Below are positions 43,945 to 53,029 of a stretch of 64,000 nt of DNA, piece by piece (position 1 is the stretch's first letter; the number at the start of each line of letters is the position of its first letter). The DNA is taken from positions 71,586-135,585 of the forward strand of contig JAIQFV010000002.1 in assembly GCA_020073085.1 (NCBI GenBank). The letters run 5' to 3'. Under the pieces are notes generated by a model. The model saw only the letters and a program-made list of their open reading frames with translations, did not search any database and was not told the origin of the DNA. The stretch comes from Terriglobia bacterium. GTDB taxonomy: Bacteria; Acidobacteriota; Terriglobia; JAIQFV01. The position numbers were made by a program, and so were the translations under genes.

Positions 43945-44808
43945 ATGAGAAAATTGACTTTGTTACGCGTACATGTGTTTTTGGCGCTCTGCTGCGCCGC
44001 TGGCATCGCCCCGGGTGCGGGGAAACTCACGGGTGCGCCCGCAAGTCAGCAGCAAAGCGGGGTGGATCGGACTCTGCCTTCGGCAAAAGAGATTGTGGCG
44101 CGATACGACGAGGCCTTGGGCGGACGCGAGGCGATTCTGCGGCACAAGTCCAGCACGACCCGTGGCACTCTGGAGATCCACAGAGAAAATCGCGTGGTGA
44201 CGGTGCCGTTCGTGTTTTACGCCCGCGCGCCCTATCTCCGGCTGGAAAAATTCACGCTGCCGGGGAACGGCGGAGAATCGCTGCACGGCTTTGACGGCGA
44301 GAACGCATGGAGCCTCGATCAGCACGGCAATGCGCAGGTTGTCACGGGAGATGAACGCGAGTCGGTCAAACGCGACGCCGACTTCTATTATCCGATCAAC
44401 GAACTCGCCTGGTTCAAGTCGATGGAGACGGTCGGGACGGAGGATTTTGAGGGCCGGCCCTGCTACCGCCTGCACGGAATCAACAACTGGAACAAATCCA
44501 ACGATCATTTCTATGACCGGCAGACCGGATTACTGGCGGGCTACGAATTCAATTCCGAATGGCGCGGCGGTCCGGGCCTGACGCGTAATGTATTCTCCGA
44601 CTACCAAAAGGTGGACGGGGTCCTTGTCTCCATGAAACAAGTGGTCCAGGTCAAACCGAAGAGCGGGGGCGAATGGACGGTCGAGACGGTGGTGACGTTG
44701 ACGTCGGTCACTTTCGATGATGTTGATCCGGGGGTTCTCACGCCCCCACAAGCGGTGCGCGATCTGCTGGCTAAAGGCAACCCCACGCCGAAGACCGAAC
44801 CTGATTAA
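43945..44808 (+). CDS. Secreted LolA-like protein of unknown function
   Basis: 287 residues. ATG 43945 is preceded by AGGGGAGGAG; a frame opening at 43867 lacks a site. A signal peptide is present (RKLTLLRVHVFLALCCAAGIAPGAG). 'SAKEIVARYDEALGGREAILRHKSS' opens the mature protein, followed by a beta-rich domain: 'GFDGENAWSL', 'YYPINELAWFKSMETVGTEDFEG' and 'FYDRQTGLLAGYEF'. These resemble the LolA/outer-membrane lipoprotein-sorting fold and the C-terminal domain of the first gene in the window. Periplasmic; ligand unknown. Confidence 0.75.
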   Translation: MRKLTLLRVHVFLALCCAAGIAPGAGKLTGAPASQQQSGVDRTLPSAKEIVARYDEALGGREAILRHKSSTTRGTLEIHRENRVVTVPFVFYARAPYLRLEKFTLPGNGGESLHGFDGENAWSLDQHGNAQVVTGDERESVKRDADFYYPINELAWFKSMETVGTEDFEGRPCYRLHGINNWNKSNDHFYDRQTGLLAGYEFNSEWRGGPGLTRNVFSDYQKVDGVLVSMKQVVQVKPKSGGEWTVETVVTLTSVTFDDVDPGVLTPPQAVRDLLAKGNPTPKTEPD

Positions 44809-44949
44809 TCGCCGGGGTCAGATTGAATCAGGTTGTTGTTCAAACGCAAGGACACCCGGTGGGGCACCGGGCCAACACCACAACCACAGATGGCTGAGGC
44901 TTGGCCCTCACAAATCGTTGGATCGTCAAACGGTTCCTGAGCTCTTTAT

Positions 44950-44970
44950 CTTCACAGGCCATAAAGCCGG
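44950..44970 (+). repeat. Direct repeat copy at the 3' end of the amidohydrolase gene
   Basis: CTTCACAGGCCATAAAGCCGG matches 46301-46321 at 19 of 21 positions. This copy covers the gene's stop and last codons; the other lies just beyond its 5' end. Confidence 0.45.
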
Positions 44971-46250
44971 CGGGCATTTTCGCGCAGCACCATACGAGCG
45001 AGCTCCGTAGCGCGCTCGCGCGAAATCTCCCCATCGCGCATCATCCCCGTGAGCGCGAGGGCCAGTGCCTGCCGCCCAGTGCGCGCGGCGATCCACCCGG
45101 ATTCTTCCCAACCCAACTGGTCACTGTAAGGGTAGGCATCGGTTCCGAACATGACTTTTTCCGGCACCCCCTCAAGCCAGCGGCGAATGTCGGCCGCCAA
45201 CGCCGTCGGGGGCAGCTGCAGATCCTCGGCCGAGAAGTCGAGGTAGGCATTGGGCTTCTCGAGGAGAGCGGTGATTTCCCGCGTAAAGGGCCAGCCGCCA
45301 TGGATCATGACAAAGTTCGTCTTTCGCAGTTCCGGATCTTCCAAGACCGATTCGAGTAGCAGCGGATTGGTTCCCGCCACTTCGAAGTAGCTCCCCCCTC
45401 CCGCCGCCGTGTGGAGGTGGACCGCCATCCCCAGCCTCCCGCACTCCGCCGCGATGTACCGGAACAGATAATCCTGAAGCGCTTTGTATTCGGTGTCCGG
45501 CGGCGTCCCCCGGCCGGCATACTGCGCGTAAATGCGCTCCGCCGCCGCCCGGTCCGCGTGGTCAAACTCGAGGGAACGCAAGTAGGCGGCCTCAAACTTC
45601 TCAGCCAGGGCCCCGCCCTGCCGCTGCCGCTCGAGGGTGGGCGTTACCACGCGCGTCAGGTACTCGGAGAGTGTCGCCGGTAGCACCTTCAACCCGGACT
45701 CCTCGAGATACCGCTGCCGCAGGACATCCTCCAGTGGAAAAAAGGCCTTGCGGTCTGGGTTTTGCTGCGCCAGGCGGGAGTTGTCGAGCGGAAAGATCAG
45801 CGCATCGGCGTAAGGCACCCAGCGGAAGCGCGGCGGCTGGATGCTGGGGCCCATCGCCACCCGGTTGGCGAACATAATGTCTACCCCGATCTGGTCCAAC
45901 ACCCACGCGGGATAGGATTCGCCTTTCTCGCGCATGACGGAGGCTTTACGCTCCGCAGAGCCATAGAGCTGCTTCTCGGCCTCCAGCACCGCCGGCGAGT
46001 TGGGTCGCAAATTGAGCGGGTCCGAAGAGGGCTCCAGGTTTTCAACGGGAAGCGCATCGAACTCGCGGTCCGGTGGACCGTTCCGCACCACGCGCACCGG
46101 ATGGGCGTGATTATCGATCGCACGAATCTGCTGGATCTCCGCCCAGAGCGCCGGATCGGCGGCGGGCTCGTGCTCGCGATTGCATCCCGACCACAGCACG
46201 GCTCCGGCCAACAGCATCGCACTACAGACTGGTTTCATGCATGTTGGCAT
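44952..46250 (-). CDS. Amidohydrolase-superfamily lipoprotein
   Basis: 432 residues from 46250, where GGGAGGG lies 7 bases upstream on the minus strand; a frame opens to 46313. A lipobox-like LWSGC follows a hydrophobic run (about 12-24), so the protein is probably lipid-anchored in the envelope. The HxH of the metal site is in DNHAHP (about 60), further His residues in 'MAVHLHTAAGG' and 'VMIHGGW', and the terminal Asp in 'MFGTDAYPYS'. These are the metal ligands of TIM-barrel amidohydrolases, close to the uncharacterised group near glucuronate isomerase and decarboxylase-type enzymes. Substrate unknown. The gene is flanked by a short direct repeat. Confidence 0.82.
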   Translation of the reverse strand: MPTCMKPVCSAMLLAGAVLWSGCNREHEPAADPALWAEIQQIRAIDNHAHPVRVVRNGPPDREFDALPVENLEPSSDPLNLRPNSPAVLEAEKQLYGSAERKASVMREKGESYPAWVLDQIGVDIMFANRVAMGPSIQPPRFRWVPYADALIFPLDNSRLAQQNPDRKAFFPLEDVLRQRYLEESGLKVLPATLSEYLTRVVTPTLERQRQGGALAEKFEAAYLRSLEFDHADRAAAERIYAQYAGRGTPPDTEYKALQDYLFRYIAAECGRLGMAVHLHTAAGGGSYFEVAGTNPLLLESVLEDPELRKTNFVMIHGGWPFTREITALLEKPNAYLDFSAEDLQLPPTALAADIRRWLEGVPEKVMFGTDAYPYSDQLGWEESGWIAARTGRQALALALTGMMRDGEISRERATELARMVLRENARRLYGL

Positions 46251-46300
46251 TGTCTGCCCTCCCATAACAAGTCGGACTGGTGGGGTAAAATCTTTTCTCT

Positions 46301-46337
46301 CTTCACGGGTCATAAAGCCGGACAGCCCTGGCTTTAT
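46301..46337 (+). repeat. Direct repeat copy plus hairpin upstream of the amidohydrolase gene
   Basis: CTTCACGGGTCATAAAGCCGG (46301-46321) repeats the sequence at 44950-44970. Its ATAAAGCC (46312-46319) also pairs with GGCTTTAT (46330-46337). Confidence 0.45.
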
Positions 46338-46520
46338 CCAAACCAGAGAATTATAGCGCCGTGAACAAGGCCATGTCCCGCCATGTATAAGGTATCGGGC
46401 GGGATTGTCAACCCCGTGCTTTCAAGCCCCAGTCCGGCTCTGCCCTATCCTCAGGCCGGACCCCCCTTGCCTTTTACAGGATGAAAATCGGAATTCGCGC
46501 AGGGAGTTGAAAATTACCCC

Positions 46521-46549
46521 TTGATTACTGACAGGAGAGAGGGTAGTAT
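46521..46549 (+). promoter_or_regulatory. Probable promoter of the PadR-ADOP operon
   Basis: TTGATT (46521-46526), 17 bases, TAGTAT (46544-46549). It lies 29 bases before the padR-like ATG. Confidence 0.45.
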
Positions 46550-46577
46550 GCGCCCTCGATAACTGAGGGGAGTGAAA

Positions 46578-46907
46578 ATGAGCAAACCAACCGATTTGGT
46601 CCAGGGCACGTTGGACCTCCTGATTCTCAAGACCATCGCGCTTGAACCCATGCACGGGTGGGGAATCGCCCAGCGAATCAGGCAGGTTTCGAAGGAGGTC
46701 CTCCAAGTGAACCAGGGAGCGCTGTATCCCGCGCTCCACCGCCTGGAGCAGAGTGGGTGGATCAGGGCAAAGTGGGGTGAGTCGGACAACAATCGTCATG
46801 CCAAGTTTTATTCCCTCACGCCGGCGGGGCGCAAGTATTTGGAGTCCGAACAGGCCAATTGGGAGAGGCTCTCCACGGCTATTGGGCTTGTACTGGAAAC
46901 ATCGTGA
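46578..46907 (+). CDS. PadR-family transcriptional regulator
   Basis: 109 residues. The winged helix begins 'LVQGTLDLLILKTIALEPMHGWGIAQRI', then 'QGALYPALHRLEQSGWI' and 'YSLTPAGRKYLE', all typical of PadR. GAGGGGAG precedes the ATG at 46578 (GTG 46572 is in frame). PadR genes regularly precede ADOP permeases in Acidobacteria; it likely represses this pair. A PadR signal in the promoter was not identified. Confidence 0.92.
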   Translation: MSKPTDLVQGTLDLLILKTIALEPMHGWGIAQRIRQVSKEVLQVNQGALYPALHRLEQSGWIRAKWGESDNNRHAKFYSLTPAGRKYLESEQANWERLSTAIGLVLETS

Positions 46908-46920
46908 GGTGGGAGGGAAG

Positions 46921-47060
46921 GTGTCAGGTGTCGGGTATTAGGTGATAGGTAATAGGTGGTAGGAATCAAAGAGAAGGTGCTCCGCCAAGCAATATGACTG
47001 ACCGCTGACGGCTGATGCGTAGCCGCTGAGGACTGAAAGCTGATGGCTGACAGCTGAAAG
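46921..47060. repeat. Left flank repeat of the ADOP permease gene
   Basis: CAGGTGTCGGGT, then a GGTGATAGGTAATAGGTGGTAGGA tract, a CCGCCAA block and CTGAAAGCTGATGGCTGA units. The same order of sub-repeats recurs at 49751-49862, after the permease gene. Confidence 0.75.
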
Positions 47061-47079
47061 GTAAGGACTCGCAACTTCT

Positions 47080-49749
47080 ATGCGCTGGATATACAAATTG
47101 CCTCTTCGGTTCCGGTCGCTGCTGAGAAACAGACGCGTGGAGCAGGAGCTCGCGGACGAGCTCCGGTTTCACCTGGAGAATCTGATTGAGAACAAGGTTG
47201 GAAAGGGGATGGCCCCGGAGGAAGCCCGTCACTCGGCCATGCGCGAGCTGGGTGGAATCGATCAAATCAAAGAGGAGTGCCGCGACGTGCGCCGGGTGAA
47301 CTATATCGAGCATTTCGTGCAGGATGTGCGCTACGGCCTTCGGATGCTGGCGAAGGATCCCGGGTTCACCGCAGTCGCAGTTTTGACCCTGGCGCTCGGC
47401 ATCGGTGCCAACACGGCCATGTTCAGCGTGATAGAGGGCGCCGTGTTGGCCCCGCTCGGTTACTTCCAGCCGGACCGCCTGGTGATGGTGTGGGAGAACA
47501 ATCCGCGCTTTCCACGCGTGTGGGTTTCATATCTTAACTTCCTGGATTGGCAGCGCAGTGCTCGCTCATTCCAGCAAATGGCAGCGTTCAGGGAAGAAGG
47601 GGTTGATCTCACCGCTCCCGGCACGCCTGCACATCTTAATGGTAAGGAAATCTCCTCCGGTTTCTTCAGCACGCTGGGCACGGAACTGACTCTCGGACGT
47701 GAATTCTCGCCTGAGGAAGACCGGCACGGTGGAACGCCAGTCGTCATCATCAGCAATCGTTTGTGGAGAAATCGGTTCGAGGGCAACCCTGAGGCGCTCG
47801 GCAAGTCCGTTACCCTGGATGGAGTCGATTGCACCATCGTCGGAGTCACCGCACGAGGGTTTCGTCTCGAAGGCGACGCCGATGTTTACACGCCGCTGGG
47901 TCGGAGCGACCCATTGATCCTCAACGATCGCGCGAGCCACGGCGGCATCTTCTCCGTTGCGCGCCTGGAGCCTGGGGTGACCGTGTCTCAGAGTCAGGCG
48001 GAGATGAATACGATCCAGAATGGTCTGGATCAGCTCTATCCCGATGCCAATCGAGACCTGGGGATTTACATCGAGCCCCTCAAGCAGGTAGTCGTGGGGA
48101 ACGTCCGCGGAATGCTTCTGCTGTTGTCGGGAGCCGTGGGGTTGGTCTTGCTGATCGCCTGCGCCAACGTCGCCAATCTCCTGCTTGCGCGCTCGGCGGC
48201 TCGCGCGCGGGAGTTTGCGGTTCGCTCGGCGCTGGGAGCGAATCGCGCACGCTTGGTGCGGCAGCTGCTGACGGAAAGTGTGCTCCTCTCGGTCGCCGGT
48301 GCCGGCCTGGGGCTCCTGATTGCAATGGTGGGAGTGAGGTCGGGGCTGGCGGCGGTCCCGGGAATATTGCCGCGCAGCGAAAACATTGGTGTGAACGCTC
48401 GCGTCCTACTTTTTACCTTGGTTGTGTCGATTGCTGTCGGGATTCTGTTTGGCCTTGCGCCTGCGCTGAAAAGTTGGAACGCTGATCTGCAACCCTCACT
48501 GAAGGAGGGAGGCCGCGGCTCGACGATCGCACATCATCGCGCTCAAAGCAGTCTCGTGATTGTCCAAATGGCCTTGAGTCTCGTTCTGCTGGTGGGTGCG
48601 GGCCTATTGTTCCGAACGATCCGCCACTTGTGGAATGTCAATGCCGGCTTCGACACACAGCACCTCATCACGTTCAAGGTCGGAGTTTCGCCTTCGGTGA
48701 CGAAGACGGCCTCAAGCACTCGAATTGCCTATCAGCAGTTGATCGATCGTATTCGGAATATTCCCGGCGTGCAGGCGGCGGATTTTACCGCCGCCGTTCC
48801 ACTGAGTGGTCAGGGCGGAACTATGCCCTTCTGGATTGGCTCGCCGAAGCCCGCTTCGCTTCAGGGGGCCCCGCGGCTGGTGATGTTCCTTACGGGCCCG
48901 GATTACCTCCGAACGATGGGGATACCGCTGCTTCGAGGCCGCTCTTTCACTCCCGCAGACACCACCCAGTCCCCTTGCGTCATGGTCATCGACAGCGTTT
49001 TCGCCCACATGTATTTTCCAGATAGTGACCCGCTGGGTCAGACACTATCAGCTGGATTTTCACCTGTGGGCCCTTGCCGGATTGTCGGCGTGGTGGGCCA
49101 TGTAAAACAATGGGCGCTAAACGACTCCAGTACGGACGTCCAGAATCAGGCGTACTTTCCGCTCTACCAAGATCCGGACCCGTGGGTGCCGCTCAACTAT
49201 CCCGACACAACGATCATCGCTCGCACGCCGATCGAACCCGTCACTGTGATGCCCGCAATCAAGGCGGCGGTCTACGGAGCAGGCAGCGACCAGCCGGTCT
49301 TTAATGTCCAAACCATGCAACAGATTGTTTCGGAGTCGATGTCGTCGCATCGATTTCCGATGATCCTGCTCGGGCTTTTTGGGGGCTTGGCGTTGCTGCT
49401 GGCGTCCATCGGAATGTACGGCGTGATTTCCTATTCCGTCACCCTGCGTGCACACGAGATTGGGGTTCGGATGGCACTCGGCGCAGAAAAGCGGCAAATT
49501 TTCCGGATGCTCATTGGACAGGGCCTTCGGTTGGCGCTTGCCGGCCTTGCGATCGGGGCACCCGTTGCTTTGATCCTGACCCGAATCCTCTCCAGCTTCT
49601 CTCGTCTCCTCTACGGAGTAGGCGGGACCGATCCGGCGACCTATGGTGGAGTTTGTCTTGTGCTTGGAATCGCGGCCTTTTTTGCCTGCTACATACCTGC
49701 GCGACGGGCCATACGCGTCGATCCGATGGTGGCGCTGAGGGACGAATAG
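47080..49749 (+). CDS. ADOP-type duplicated ABC permease (MacB/FtsX-like)
   Basis: 889 residues. A short N-terminal helical segment ('[15 protein letters not shown]') is the usual prefix of this acidobacterial family. Then come two FtsX-type units: MacB-like periplasmic region and three or four membrane segments each. Membrane segments fall about residues 105-125, 345-365, 395-415, 445-465, and again in the last 130 residues; the duplicated block ([15 protein letters not shown] type) is intact in the first half. No ATPase gene is adjacent, as is common for these orphan permeases. Upstream PadR makes it a regulator-permease pair. Transported substance unknown. Confidence 0.9.
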   Translation: MRWIYKLPLRFRSLLRNRRVEQELADELRFHLENLIENKVGKGMAPEEARHSAMRELGGIDQIKEECRDVRRVNYIEHFVQDVRYGLRMLAKDPGFTAVAVLTLALGIGANTAMFSVIEGAVLAPLGYFQPDRLVMVWENNPRFPRVWVSYLNFLDWQRSARSFQQMAAFREEGVDLTAPGTPAHLNGKEISSGFFSTLGTELTLGREFSPEEDRHGGTPVVIISNRLWRNRFEGNPEALGKSVTLDGVDCTIVGVTARGFRLEGDADVYTPLGRSDPLILNDRASHGGIFSVARLEPGVTVSQSQAEMNTIQNGLDQLYPDANRDLGIYIEPLKQVVVGNVRGMLLLLSGAVGLVLLIACANVANLLLARSAARAREFAVRSALGANRARLVRQLLTESVLLSVAGAGLGLLIAMVGVRSGLAAVPGILPRSENIGVNARVLLFTLVVSIAVGILFGLAPALKSWNADLQPSLKEGGRGSTIAHHRAQSSLVIVQMALSLVLLVGAGLLFRTIRHLWNVNAGFDTQHLITFKVGVSPSVTKTASSTRIAYQQLIDRIRNIPGVQAADFTAAVPLSGQGGTMPFWIGSPKPASLQGAPRLVMFLTGPDYLRTMGIPLLRGRSFTPADTTQSPCVMVIDSVFAHMYFPDSDPLGQTLSAGFSPVGPCRIVGVVGHVKQWALNDSSTDVQNQAYFPLYQDPDPWVPLNYPDTTIIARTPIEPVTVMPAIKAAVYGAGSDQPVFNVQTMQQIVSESMSSHRFPMILLGLFGGLALLLASIGMYGVISYSVTLRAHEIGVRMALGAEKRQIFRMLIGQGLRLALAGLAIGAPVALILTRILSSFSRLLYGVGGTDPATYGGVCLVLGIAAFFACYIPARRAIRVDPMVALRDE

Positions 49750-49750
49750 G

Positions 49751-49862
49751 GATCAGGTGTCAGGTGCTGGGTGATAGGTAATAGGTGGTAGGAAGCAATG
49801 AGAAGAGGGTCCGCCAACCATTGAGGCTGCCGGCTGAAAGCTGATGGCTGAAAACTAAAGCC
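49751..49862. repeat. Right flank repeat of the ADOP permease gene
   Basis: CAGGTGTCAGGT, GGTGATAGGTAATAGGTGGTAGGA, CCGCCAA and GGCTGAAAGCTGATGGCTGA in the same order and orientation as the left flank (46921-47060). Confidence 0.75.
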
Positions 49863-50058
49863 TGGTGACTCCTATACGCTGAATATCACTTGCTCCGGCC
49901 ATTCAGCCGAATTGAACCTCCACCACGGCGCTCACTCCGGCGAGAATGGGGCTTGATCCTCCTTCCCCCGCGTTCAATCGACAATTGAACATTTAGGCCT
50001 GATCCTGCCTTCCTGTTATTCCCTCAACAAGAGGAGAGCTGAATGGGAAACACTCTTC
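49863..50058. other. Intergenic region before the ars operon
   Basis: About 200 bases between the flank repeat and the ars promoter. Nothing recognisable. Confidence 0.5.
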
Positions 50059-50087
50059 TTTACATTGTCTCCTTAATCTGTTATATG
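50059..50087 (+). promoter_or_regulatory. Promoter of the ars operon
   Basis: TTTACA (50059-50064), 17 bases, TATATG (50082-50087). Its predicted start site falls inside the palindrome at 50089-50100. Confidence 0.55.
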
Positions 50088-50088
50088 G

Positions 50089-50100
50089 ATATACGTATAT
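50089..50100. promoter_or_regulatory. Probable ArsR operator
   Basis: ATATACGTATAT is a perfect 12-base palindrome between the -10 box and the arsR ribosome site. Binding there would block transcription start, as expected for ArsR-type repressors. Confidence 0.55.
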
Positions 50101-50112
50101 ATGGAGATACCA

Positions 50113-50505
50113 ATGAAAGAGACGATCAAAACCTTCAAGGCGCTTTCCGATGAGACCCGCCTGCGAATCCTGCACCTCCTGATCGAGGCCGGGGAGATTT
50201 GCGTGTGCGATATGGAGACCGTGCTGGGATGCCCCCAGGCCAAGGTGTCGCGGCACTTGACCATCCTCAAGAACGCCGGCCTCGTGGACGACCGCCGGGA
50301 AGGACTCTGGGTTTTGTACTCCTTGGTCAAACCTGCGGACTCCACCCATGCCGCCATCCTCAAAATGCTTCGAGAGACCGGCGGCGGTGAGCTTTTTTCT
50401 CTCGATAAGAAAAAATTGCTGCAAGCGATCCAACAGGGACGGTGCAAGACCTTCGGGGTGATTAAACCGGAGAAGTTGCCCAGATCTATGGCGCGACAGA
50501 ACTAG
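50113..50505 (+). CDS. arsR: ArsR-family transcriptional repressor
   Basis: 130 residues. Start at ATG 50113 (GGAG at 50103-50106); 50101 is in frame. The winged helix spans about 5-85 ('[16 protein letters not shown]', '[19 protein letters not shown]'). The pair in EICVCDM (CxC) sits on the helix that holds As(III) in many ArsR proteins. It heads the arsenic operon and should release the promoter when arsenite binds. Confidence 0.9.
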   Translation: MKETIKTFKALSDETRLRILHLLIEAGEICVCDMETVLGCPQAKVSRHLTILKNAGLVDDRREGLWVLYSLVKPADSTHAAILKMLRETGGGELFSLDKKKLLQAIQQGRCKTFGVIKPEKLPRSMARQN

Positions 50506-50606
50506 AAGGAGCGCCCCCGAAGAACGGTCAACAAAATCGGTCTCAAAAAAGATTTGCCGAGCGTGCGACGCAGGGGCATGAGAAACCCATCAAGGACACA
50601 TACGCT

Positions 50607-51689
50607 ATGAAGAACGCGACAACATCTCGCCTTTCATTTCTTGATCGATATCTGACTGCCTGGATTTTTGCCGCCATGATCGTGGGAGTTTCCGCCGGGT
50701 CGGTGTTTCCCGGGATCGTACCGTTTCTGGACCGATTCAGTGTCGGAACCACGTCGATCCCCATCGCGCTGGGCCTGATTCTGATGATGTATCCGCCGTT
50801 GGCGAAAGTGCGCTACGAAGAACTCGGAGAAGTGTTTCGGAACAAGAAGATTTTAGGTCTTTCGCTCGTCCAGAACTGGTTGATCGGCCCGGTCCTGATG
50901 TTTGGGCTGGCAGTTCTCTTCCTGCGACACTATCCCGAATACATGGCCGGTCTCATCATGATTGGCCTGGCGCGCTGCATCGCCATGGTGATCGTATGGA
51001 ACGAACTGGCGAAAGGCGACACGCAATACGCCGCCGGCTTGGTCGCCTTCAATTCGGTCTTCCAGGTGTTGTTCTACTCCGTGTACGCCTGGATTTTCGT
51101 CACGAAGCTGCCGGAATGGTTCGGCTTGCGCGGATCGGTCGTGAATGTCTCCATCCGCGACATCGCCCACAGCGTGTTTATCTACCTGGGCATCCCGTTC
51201 CTGGCGGGCCTGATCACACGGTTTGCCCTGGTGCGGGCGCGGGGCAAAGAGTGGTACGAGCGAAAGTTCATTCCGCGCATCAGTCCCATCACGCTCGTCG
51301 CGTTGCTGTTCACCATCGTGGTGATGTTCTCGCTGAAGGGCGAATACATCGTTCGGCTGCCTCTGGATGTTGTTCGCATTGCCATTCCGTTGCTCATCTA
51401 CTTTGTGGTGATGTTTCTGGTCTCGTTTTACATGGGCCACAAGCTGGGCGCGGATTATTCCAAGACGGCCACGCTTTCCTTCACGGCCGCCAGCAACAAC
51501 TTTGAGTTGGCGATCGCCGTCGCCGTGGCGGTGTTTGGCATCAACTCGGGAGCGGCGTTTGCAGCCGTGATTGGGCCGCTTGTGGAGGTGCCCGTGCTGA
51601 TCAGCCTCGTAAACGTTGCGCTGTATTTCCAGCGGCGATATTACGGCGAGCCCGTGGTAAATGCTGAATCGGTTCAAGTTTCCAGGTGA
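50607..51689 (+). CDS. acr3: Arsenite efflux permease, ACR3 family
   Basis: 360 residues, about ten membrane segments. The conserved ACR3 block [12 protein letters not shown], with the Cys essential in the family, lies about residue 130, and '[17 protein letters not shown]' with the conserved Glu about residue 300. ACR3 proteins export As(III), driven by the proton gradient. Placed second in the operon after arsR. Confidence 0.94.
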   Translation: MKNATTSRLSFLDRYLTAWIFAAMIVGVSAGSVFPGIVPFLDRFSVGTTSIPIALGLILMMYPPLAKVRYEELGEVFRNKKILGLSLVQNWLIGPVLMFGLAVLFLRHYPEYMAGLIMIGLARCIAMVIVWNELAKGDTQYAAGLVAFNSVFQVLFYSVYAWIFVTKLPEWFGLRGSVVNVSIRDIAHSVFIYLGIPFLAGLITRFALVRARGKEWYERKFIPRISPITLVALLFTIVVMFSLKGEYIVRLPLDVVRIAIPLLIYFVVMFLVSFYMGHKLGADYSKTATLSFTAASNNFELAIAVAVAVFGINSGAAFAAVIGPLVEVPVLISLVNVALYFQRRYYGEPVVNAESVQVSR

Positions 51690-51698
51690 GGCAGGTCA

Positions 51699-52112
51699 AT
51701 GCGTAAAGAGAGAATCTTGTTCCTCTGCACCGGGAATTCCGCTCGCAGCCAGATGGCGGAAGGCTTGCTCCGGCACATGGCGGGTGACCGGTATGAAGTC
51801 TTCAGCGCCGGGACGCGCCCAACCGGCTTGAATCCGACCGCCCTTCAAGTGATGCGTGAAATTGGAATCGACATTTCCGGCCATCGTTCGAAACACGTCG
51901 ATGAATTTTCCGGTCAAGCCTTCGATTGCGTGTTCACCGTGTGCGACAACGCCAGGGAAGCCTGCCCTTTCTTTCCCGGCGGCGGCAAACGCATTCATCA
52001 CAGCTTCGAAGATCCGGCGGCCGCGCCTCCGGAGCGGCAGTTGGAAGTGTTCCGGCGGGTGCGCGATGAGATCGCCGCACGCCTGAGGGAGTTTGTTCGT
52101 GACGGCGAGTAG
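51699..52112 (+). CDS. arsC: Arsenate reductase, thioredoxin-linked low-molecular-weight phosphatase type
   Basis: 137 residues. The phosphate loop CTGNSARS (Cys10-Arg16) and the second redox site VCDNAREACPFFPG (two Cys, seven apart) mark the thioredoxin-dependent ArsC. It reduces As(V) to As(III), which ACR3 then exports. It starts nine bases after acr3. Confidence 0.94.
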   Translation: MRKERILFLCTGNSARSQMAEGLLRHMAGDRYEVFSAGTRPTGLNPTALQVMREIGIDISGHRSKHVDEFSGQAFDCVFTVCDNAREACPFFPGGGKRIHHSFEDPAAAPPERQLEVFRRVRDEIAARLREFVRDGE

Positions 52113-52139
52113 ACCGTTAAACTGCTGGAGGGAGGCTAA

Positions 52140-52598
52140 ATGTCAGAGTACCTTCAAACAACGGTAGATAAGTTCACATTTCGAGTGGCCAAGGATCGCC
52201 TTTACACTCCCAACGGCCTGTGGGTCATGTTTGTGCAGGCTCAAGGACCTCCTCGCCTTCGAATCGGGATTACAGATTTCCTGCAACAGCACAGTGGCGA
52301 TGTGGCCTTTGTGACTGCCAGGCCGCAGGGGACGAATCTCAAAGCAGGGGATGAGTTTGCCGACATGGAGACGATGAAGATCACGCTGGGACTTCCTTCG
52401 CCCATCACCGGCACCATCGTCGAGATCAGTCCGGCCCTCGAACTCAAACCCGAGGTCGTCAACCAGGATCCCTATGGGGAAGGCTGGATGGCGGTGATCG
52501 AAGCCACGGACTGGGAGGCGGATCGGGCCCAACTGCTTGAAGCGCCGGCGTATCTCGAAGTCATGAAAGCGCTGGCGGAAAAGGAGCTGGAGTCATGA
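52140..52598 (+). CDS. GcvH-like lipoyl-carrier protein in the ars operon
   Basis: 152 residues. The fold of glycine-cleavage H protein: 'GLWVMFVQAQGPPRLRIGITDFLQQHSGDV' and the lipoyl-attachment motif ETMKITLGLPSP, with Lys80 at the position of the lipoylated lysine. No glycine-cleavage P or T protein lies nearby; the operon is about arsenic. Free-standing H-like carriers are known in other pathways, for example the sulfur-oxidising sHdr system. Since dihydrolipoyl dithiols bind As(III) tightly, a role as an arsenic or thiol carrier is possible but unproven. ATGA overlap with the next gene. Confidence 0.88.
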   Translation: MSEYLQTTVDKFTFRVAKDRLYTPNGLWVMFVQAQGPPRLRIGITDFLQQHSGDVAFVTARPQGTNLKAGDEFADMETMKITLGLPSPITGTIVEISPALELKPEVVNQDPYGEGWMAVIEATDWEADRAQLLEAPAYLEVMKALAEKELES

Positions 52599-53029
52599 AA
52601 GATGAGAAACAACACGTGGTGGTCGTTCCATGCAGCGGCATCGGCAAATCGTTGGGCACGGTGACCCGCGAGGCGGCCTATGAGCTATGTGACACCTTGC
52701 GTCCCGTCGACACCCGCTTGGTGGCACTCTCGAAACTGGTTCTCGGAGACGAAGAAGCCCGCGAGCGCGTGCGTACCAATCCGGCCGTCACGATCGATGG
52801 CTGCAAGCAGATGTGTGCTTCGAAGCTGGTAAAACACAGTGGCGGCATGGTGGCCCAGGAAATCGCGGTGTTTGACGCTTTCCGAAACCACAAAGGTCTC
52901 AAGCCGGAAGGGATTGCCGAATTGAATGCGGAAGGCAGGCAGCTGGCGCGCATTATCGCTGAAGAGATCGCGGCCCAGGTCGATGCAATCATCCAGACAG
53001 GGAACAAAGAAGGGGGACACCATGCCTAG
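52595..53029 (+). CDS. DGC-motif Cys protein, putative metal-binding (first)
   Basis: 144 residues. The motif DGCKQMC (about 68-74) identifies the 'DGC' putative zinc-binding family; a further Cys occurs in VVPCSGIGK (about 13) and in YELC. A compact alpha/beta protein without signal peptide. It overlaps the lipoyl-carrier gene by four bases and the next gene by eight, so the proteins are probably made in step. The family's function is uncertain; metal or metalloid binding through the cysteines is inferred. Confidence 0.8.
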   Translation: MKDEKQHVVVVPCSGIGKSLGTVTREAAYELCDTLRPVDTRLVALSKLVLGDEEARERVRTNPAVTIDGCKQMCASKLVKHSGGMVAQEIAVFDAFRNHKGLKPEGIAELNAEGRQLARIIAEEIAAQVDAIIQTGNKEGGHHA

